Shown here: positions 4,887 through 6,161 of the stretch, piece after piece | Position numbering within the stretch: position 1 is the first letter of the stretch | Layout: each line of letters starts with the position of its first letter | Assembly: GCA_947175775.1 (NCBI GenBank) | Contig: CAMWNY010000166.1 | Location: 1-6,161, forward strand | Reading direction: 5' to 3' | Length of the DNA stretch: 6,161 bases | Origin: an uncultured Lachnospiraceae bacterium | GTDB lineage: Bacteria > Bacillota > Clostridia > Lachnospirales > Lachnospiraceae | Notes under the pieces: generated by a model | What the model was told of the DNA's origin: nothing | Seen by the model: the letters and a program-made list of their open reading frames with translations, nothing else | Databases searched by the model: none | Program-made: the position numbers and the translations under genes

Positions 4887-6161
4887 TTATGTATATGTAT
4901 TAAATAACATTCCCGTATAGATGCTTGTCATATAAGGGTTAATGTAGTTTGTGAACGGGTTGGGGTAAGCGCAAATGCGTCTGTCGATATACTCCATCGG
5001 GTCAAGGGAGATGGAAGTAAGTTTACGCATGATATGGTTTCCGAATCCCTTCAATGCGTCAGTGTCCACGATGTTTTCCGGCTGTTCGTAATCAAGGCTT
5101 GCATCTTCATTTACTTTGATACCGTATTTTTCAAGGTTTTCCCGATGCACGTCAAGAAATTTTGTCATATCCTTGGCAAGGAGCCTTGTGAGCGAGAGGT
5201 CATCTGTCTTGCCCTTCTCATCCGGAATATCAGTGAGCACGCCGTCCAAAAAGTGATTGTAACCATCCACAAATGTCTCAATATTATGCGAGAGGGATTC
5301 TGCGTCGGCATACAATCCGATGTCTGCAGCGCCCATACCGTTCTCAGGGTGCAGCGTTACGCGGTAAGCGCCGTGTACGCTAAACGTATTTGAATAAGAA
5401 GATTCTTCACTGCCATTGATGCTGTAGATTGCGTTGGATGCTTCTTTGACGTTGTCATTCAGCCCCAAATAGTCTACGACACCGTTCCGGTAACTGGTCT
5501 TATCATCATTGACAGAGAAATGTCTTGCGTTTTGGAATGGAAGACCGTAAGCATCAGAGGTAAGCTCCAGTGCGGAACGTCCATCCTCTTCGATAACTTT
5601 GGCGGAAACACCGATGTCAGAACTGTTAATCAGGCGTGAAAGCTTGCTTTGCAGTTCTTTGTTGGTTTCCCCTTCGTTGATGTTAAATTGCAGCTCATAG
5701 TGCAGCTTGTTCGTGAGAATATCAAACGAGTAGCTGTCGGGTTTAAGCGATGTTACCTGGCTGGCATTCAGAAAATTTCCTGTGTTAATCTGTGGCGATG
5801 CAAAACTCTCAACCTCAAGTGCGAAGTTTGAGGGAACTTCCTCCTCCGCTTCTTCCGGTACGTATTCTACCGTTGCAAGATCTTCGTTGTCGCTGTATGC
5901 TGTTTTCATGGCAAACAAATCATTGTCATCGCCGCTCAGCGAGTTGATGGTCTGCTTTAAACTCTGAGCGCTTTCCTTTAAATGCACCGCAAATGCGATG
6001 GACTTTGGCGTAGGCTCATTCAGGTAAAGCGGAGCAAAACGGTTTTTCCATTGAATTGCGCTGTATACATTCTGCAGCTCGCTCTGATCATGCGTATCAT
6101 ACCGAGAACTGCGCTTGGTTAATTTTCGGTTGATGCTGTCATAATCGCGTCTGCGGTAAGT
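4887..6161 (-). CDS. FliD-like flagellar hook-associated/cap-related protein, 5' end outside the window
   Basis: The frame stays open from the stop at 4887 to the window edge, giving 424 visible residues. The GTG at 5987 is an internal Val, not a start. Visible residues about 16-85 are polar helix (around SSRYDTHDQSELQNVYSAI). An acidic linker (EEAEEEVPS) follows at about 103-111. FALEVESFASPQINTG (113-128) resembles the start of the FliD globular part, IxVxxLAxxQ. Residues 155-206 (YELQFNINEGETNKELQSKL through IGVSAKV to SALELTSDAYG) fit the FliD pattern of iN-s-iGV-A and L-L-S---G. The C terminus (near LNPYMTSIYTGMLF) is Tyr/Asn/Pro-rich, not the usual coiled FliD end. FliD caps the filament tip and folds flagellin. 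This copy is divergent, so it may be a paralogue with another role. The family link is moderate; the true start and full length are unseen. Confidence 0.6.
   Translation of the reverse strand, partial: TYRRRDYDSINRKLTKRSSRYDTHDQSELQNVYSAIQWKNRFAPLYLNEPTPKSIAFAVHLKESAQSLKQTINSLSGDDNDLFAMKTAYSDNEDLATVEYVPEEAEEEVPSNFALEVESFASPQINTGNFLNASQVTSLKPDSYSFDILTNKLHYELQFNINEGETNKELQSKLSRLINSSDIGVSAKVIEEDGRSALELTSDAYGLPFQNARHFSVNDDKTSYRNGVVDYLGLNDNVKEASNAIYSINGSEESSYSNTFSVHGAYRVTLHPENGMGAADIGLYADAESLSHNIETFVDGYNHFLDGVLTDIPDEKGKTDDLSLTRLLAKDMTKFLDVHRENLEKYGIKVNEDASLDYEQPENIVDTDALKGFGNHIMRKLTSISLDPMEYIDRRICAYPNPFTNYINPYMTSIYTGMLFNTYT

Noticed and set aside
5985..5987. GTG at 5987 as start of the FliD-like gene
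   Set aside because: The frame remains open for 58 more codons to the window edge with protein-like composition, so the gene is cut by the window, not started here.

Overview
The window is a flagellar locus from a low-to-moderate-GC, Gram-positive-type anaerobe. It is most likely a member of the Lachnospiraceae (Roseburia/Agathobacter/Butyrivibrio-like relatives). The evidence is the flagellin N terminus, strong GGAGG-type ribosome sites, a sigma-28/SigD-type promoter with a perfect CCGATAT box, and a CsrA-type leader on the flagellin gene. The genus cannot be fixed from the sequence alone.

Layout. Positions 1-83 are the last codons of one flagellin gene. A tract of 16-bp tandem repeats (74-131) begins inside its final codons. 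A leader with an AGGA-loop hairpin and a strong Shine-Dalgarno follows, then a complete second flagellin gene (193-1620, 475 aa) that also ends in the same 16-bp repeat (1611-1658). A bidirectional terminator (1671-1703) separates it from two minus-strand genes. These are a 157-aa helical protein (1708-2181), probably a flagellar export chaperone of the FlgN/FliT type, with its own sigma-28-type promoter at 2225-2252, and upstream of it a family 2 glycosyltransferase-like protein (2291-3568). A divergent AT-rich promoter region (3569-3749) separates that gene from a plus-strand SunS-like glycosyltransferase with a helical C-terminal half (3750-4847). A second bidirectional terminator (4847-4876) lies before a minus-strand FliD-like gene (4887 to beyond 6161), which is cut by the window edge.

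How the genes fit together (inference). The locus supplies the filament subunit in at least two nearly identical tandem copies, a likely secretion chaperone, two glycosyltransferase-type proteins that are good candidates for flagellin modification, and a FliD-related cap or hook-associated protein. Regulation appears layered. A sigma-28-type promoter drives the chaperone. The second flagellin has a leader with two GGA sites that resembles the CsrA-controlled hag leader of Bacillus subtilis. The glycosyltransferases use sigma-A-like promoters.

Most worth a second look: the duplicated 16-bp repeat fused to the ends of both flagellin genes, the CsrA-like leader, the glycosyltransferase that has lost its DXD motif, and the divergent FliD-like protein. 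I did not find a defence system, CRISPR array, RNA gene or transposon here.
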